Source: an uncultured Bacilli bacterium (GTDB taxonomy: Bacteria; Bacillota_I; Bacilli_A; RF39; UBA660). From it: a stretch of 7,951 bases of DNA. The notes below the pieces were generated by a model. That model was not told where the DNA came from and did no database searches. It saw only the letters and a program-made list of their open reading frames with translations. Within the stretch, counting starts at the first letter, position 1, and every line of letters begins with the position of its first letter. Positions 6,650-7,951 of this stretch are shown here, in pieces. Location: NCBI GenBank assembly GCA_944372275.1, contig CALVYO010000058.1, positions 1 through 7,951 of the forward strand, read 5' to 3'. The position numbers and the translations under genes were made by a program.

Positions 6650-7948
6650 TTATTCATCATTTTTTTTCACATCATTTGTTCTAATAACATTCATTCCCCC
6701 CATATAAGGTTGTAATGCCTTAGGTATTTTAATAGTTCCATCTTTTTGATAATTATTTTCTAATACCGCTATTAAGCCACGAGGAGTTGCTAAAACTGTA
6801 TTATTTAAAGTATGTAAATAATAAGTTTCTTTATCATTTTTTGTTCTTATACCTAATCTTCTTGCTTGAGCATCGCCTAAAGTTGAACAAGAACCAACTT
6901 CAAAATATTTTTGTTGTCTTGGACTCCACGCTTCAATATCACAAGATTTTACTTTCAAATCTGCTAAGTCACCTGAACAACATTCTAATGTTCGAACAGG
7001 GACATCTAAACTTCTAAAGAATTCAACTGTATAAGACCACATTTTATTATACCATTCCATTGATTCCTCTGGTTTACATAAAACGACCATTTCTTGTTTT
7101 TCAAATTGGTGAACACGATAGACACCTCTTTCTTCGATACCGTGGGCCCCAACTTCTTTTCTAAAGCAAGGAGAATAACTAGTTAATGTAATCGGTAGTT
7201 CTTTTTCTTTAATAATTTGATTTTTAAATCTACCTATCATTGAATGTTCTGAAGTTCCTATTAAATATAAATCTTCATTTTCAATTTTATACATCATTGC
7301 ATCCATTTCTTCAAATGACATAACACCATTTACAACATCGCTTCTGATCATAAAAGGTGGTATACAGTATATAAATCCTTTATTTATCATAAAGTCTCTA
7401 GCATATGATAACATTGCTGAATGAAGACGTGCTATATCACCTATTAAATAATAGAAACCATTGCCACTTGTTCTACCTGATGCTTCTTTATCTAAACAAT
7501 TACCCATTATATCAGCGTGATATGGTATTTCATAATTTGGAACAATTGGTTCACCAAATTTTTCTATTTCGACATTTTCACTATCATCTTTACCAATAGG
7601 AACAGAATCATCAATAATATTTGGTATTACCATCATTTTTTCTTTTATTTGTTGTTCTAATAATATTTCTTTTTCTTCTAATTCTTTTATTTCATTAGCA
7701 TAATTACTAATTTCTTCTTTTAGTTTATTTGCTTCTTCTTTTTTACCATCTTTCATTAATAATCCGATTTCGGAACTTTTTTTATTTTTTAATGCTCTTA
7801 AATTATCGCCTTTTAATTTGCATTCTCTAAATTGTTTATCAAGTTCGATAATTTCATCAACAATTACTAGTTTTTTATCTTGAAATTTTTTCTTAATATT
7901 TTCTTTAACTAATTCGCTATTTTCTCTTATTAATTTAATATCAATCAT
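6650..7948 (-). CDS. serS: Seryl-tRNA synthetase
   Basis: Class II aminoacyl-tRNA synthetase, cytoplasmic dimer, charging tRNA-Ser (and tRNA-Sec where present) with serine. The 432-residue length is normal. The protein begins MIDIKLIREN, the usual SerRS N-terminus. Residues about 25-110 form the Lys/Glu-rich helical arm that grips the long variable arm of tRNA-Ser. The catalytic domain shows the serine-pocket GTSEHS (231-236), motif 2 FRKEVGAHG (262-270, with R263 for ATP) followed by GVYRVHQFEKQEM, the stretch DIEAWSPRQQKYFEVGSCS (337-355) ahead of QARR (361-364), and motif 3 LNNTVLATPRGLIAVLENN (381-399, R390). The SGDLADLKVK variant before DIEAW differs from the TGDMG type of the Bacillus enzyme, so the gene belongs to another SerRS subtype. 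Only 3 bases lie upstream of the ATG, so its ribosome binding site and any T-box leader fall outside the window. It ends at a strong hairpin terminator. Confidence 0.97.
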   Translation of the reverse strand: MIDIKLIRENSELVKENIKKKFQDKKLVIVDEIIELDKQFRECKLKGDNLRALKNKKSSEIGLLMKDGKKEEANKLKEEISNYANEIKELEEKEILLEQQIKEKMMVIPNIIDDSVPIGKDDSENVEIEKFGEPIVPNYEIPYHADIMGNCLDKEASGRTSGNGFYYLIGDIARLHSAMLSYARDFMINKGFIYCIPPFMIRSDVVNGVMSFEEMDAMMYKIENEDLYLIGTSEHSMIGRFKNQIIKEKELPITLTSYSPCFRKEVGAHGIEERGVYRVHQFEKQEMVVLCKPEESMEWYNKMWSYTVEFFRSLDVPVRTLECCSGDLADLKVKSCDIEAWSPRQQKYFEVGSCSTLGDAQARRLGIRTKNDKETYYLHTLNNTVLATPRGLIAVLENNYQKDGTIKIPKALQPYMGGMNVIRTNDVKKNDE

Positions 7949-7951
7949 AAT

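Overview
The window is very AT-rich, and every gene I can support lies on the minus strand. Reading in the direction of transcription (right to left), the order is: serS (seryl-tRNA synthetase), a strong hairpin terminator, a decayed AAA ATPase/DUF4143 gene, a SNF2-family helicase with a SWIM zinc finger, murI (glutamate racemase), mutM (formamidopyrimidine-DNA glycosylase), and the 5' part of a Fic-domain gene that runs off the left edge.

The organism is most likely a low-GC Bacillota (Firmicutes) bacterium, possibly an uncultured gut Bacilli lineage related to the Mollicutes. The evidence is the strong AT bias, the purine-rich Shine-Dalgarno sites, the SWIM-SNF2 helicase and the DUF4143 ATPase. 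Tryptophan is encoded by TGG and the long genes contain no in-frame TGA, so the Mycoplasma code (TGA = Trp) is not in use. murI implies that D-glutamate is made for peptidoglycan, so a wall-less Mollicute is unlikely. I would not name a genus.

Layout. 7948-6650: complete serS, with its start codon only 3 bases from the right edge, followed by a 13-bp hairpin at 6583-6615. 6562-6512: a 12-bp tandem repeat and a likely promoter. 6511-5279: the ATPase/DUF4143 pseudogene, with a frameshift inside Walker A, a second frame change near 6308 and an in-frame TGA at 6038-6040. 5278-5190: a weak terminator and an extended -10 promoter. 5189-1404 and on to 613: a tight SNF2-murI-mutM cluster, with a 3-nt gap and then a 22-nt overlap, almost certainly one transcript. 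612-553: a short gap with an extended -10 promoter. 552-1: the Fic gene.

Functionally this is mostly housekeeping DNA: translation, cell-wall precursor synthesis, base-excision repair and a helicase of unclear role. Two accessory genes of the toxin/regulator type (Fic and DUF4143 ATPase) sit beside it. I see no convincing new multi-gene system. The points most worth a second look are the Fic protein, whose catalytic His is replaced by Gln while its self-inhibitory motif is kept, the lesions in the ATPase gene, and the short murI with an altered ACNT motif. No gene-free stretch exceeds 300 bases.
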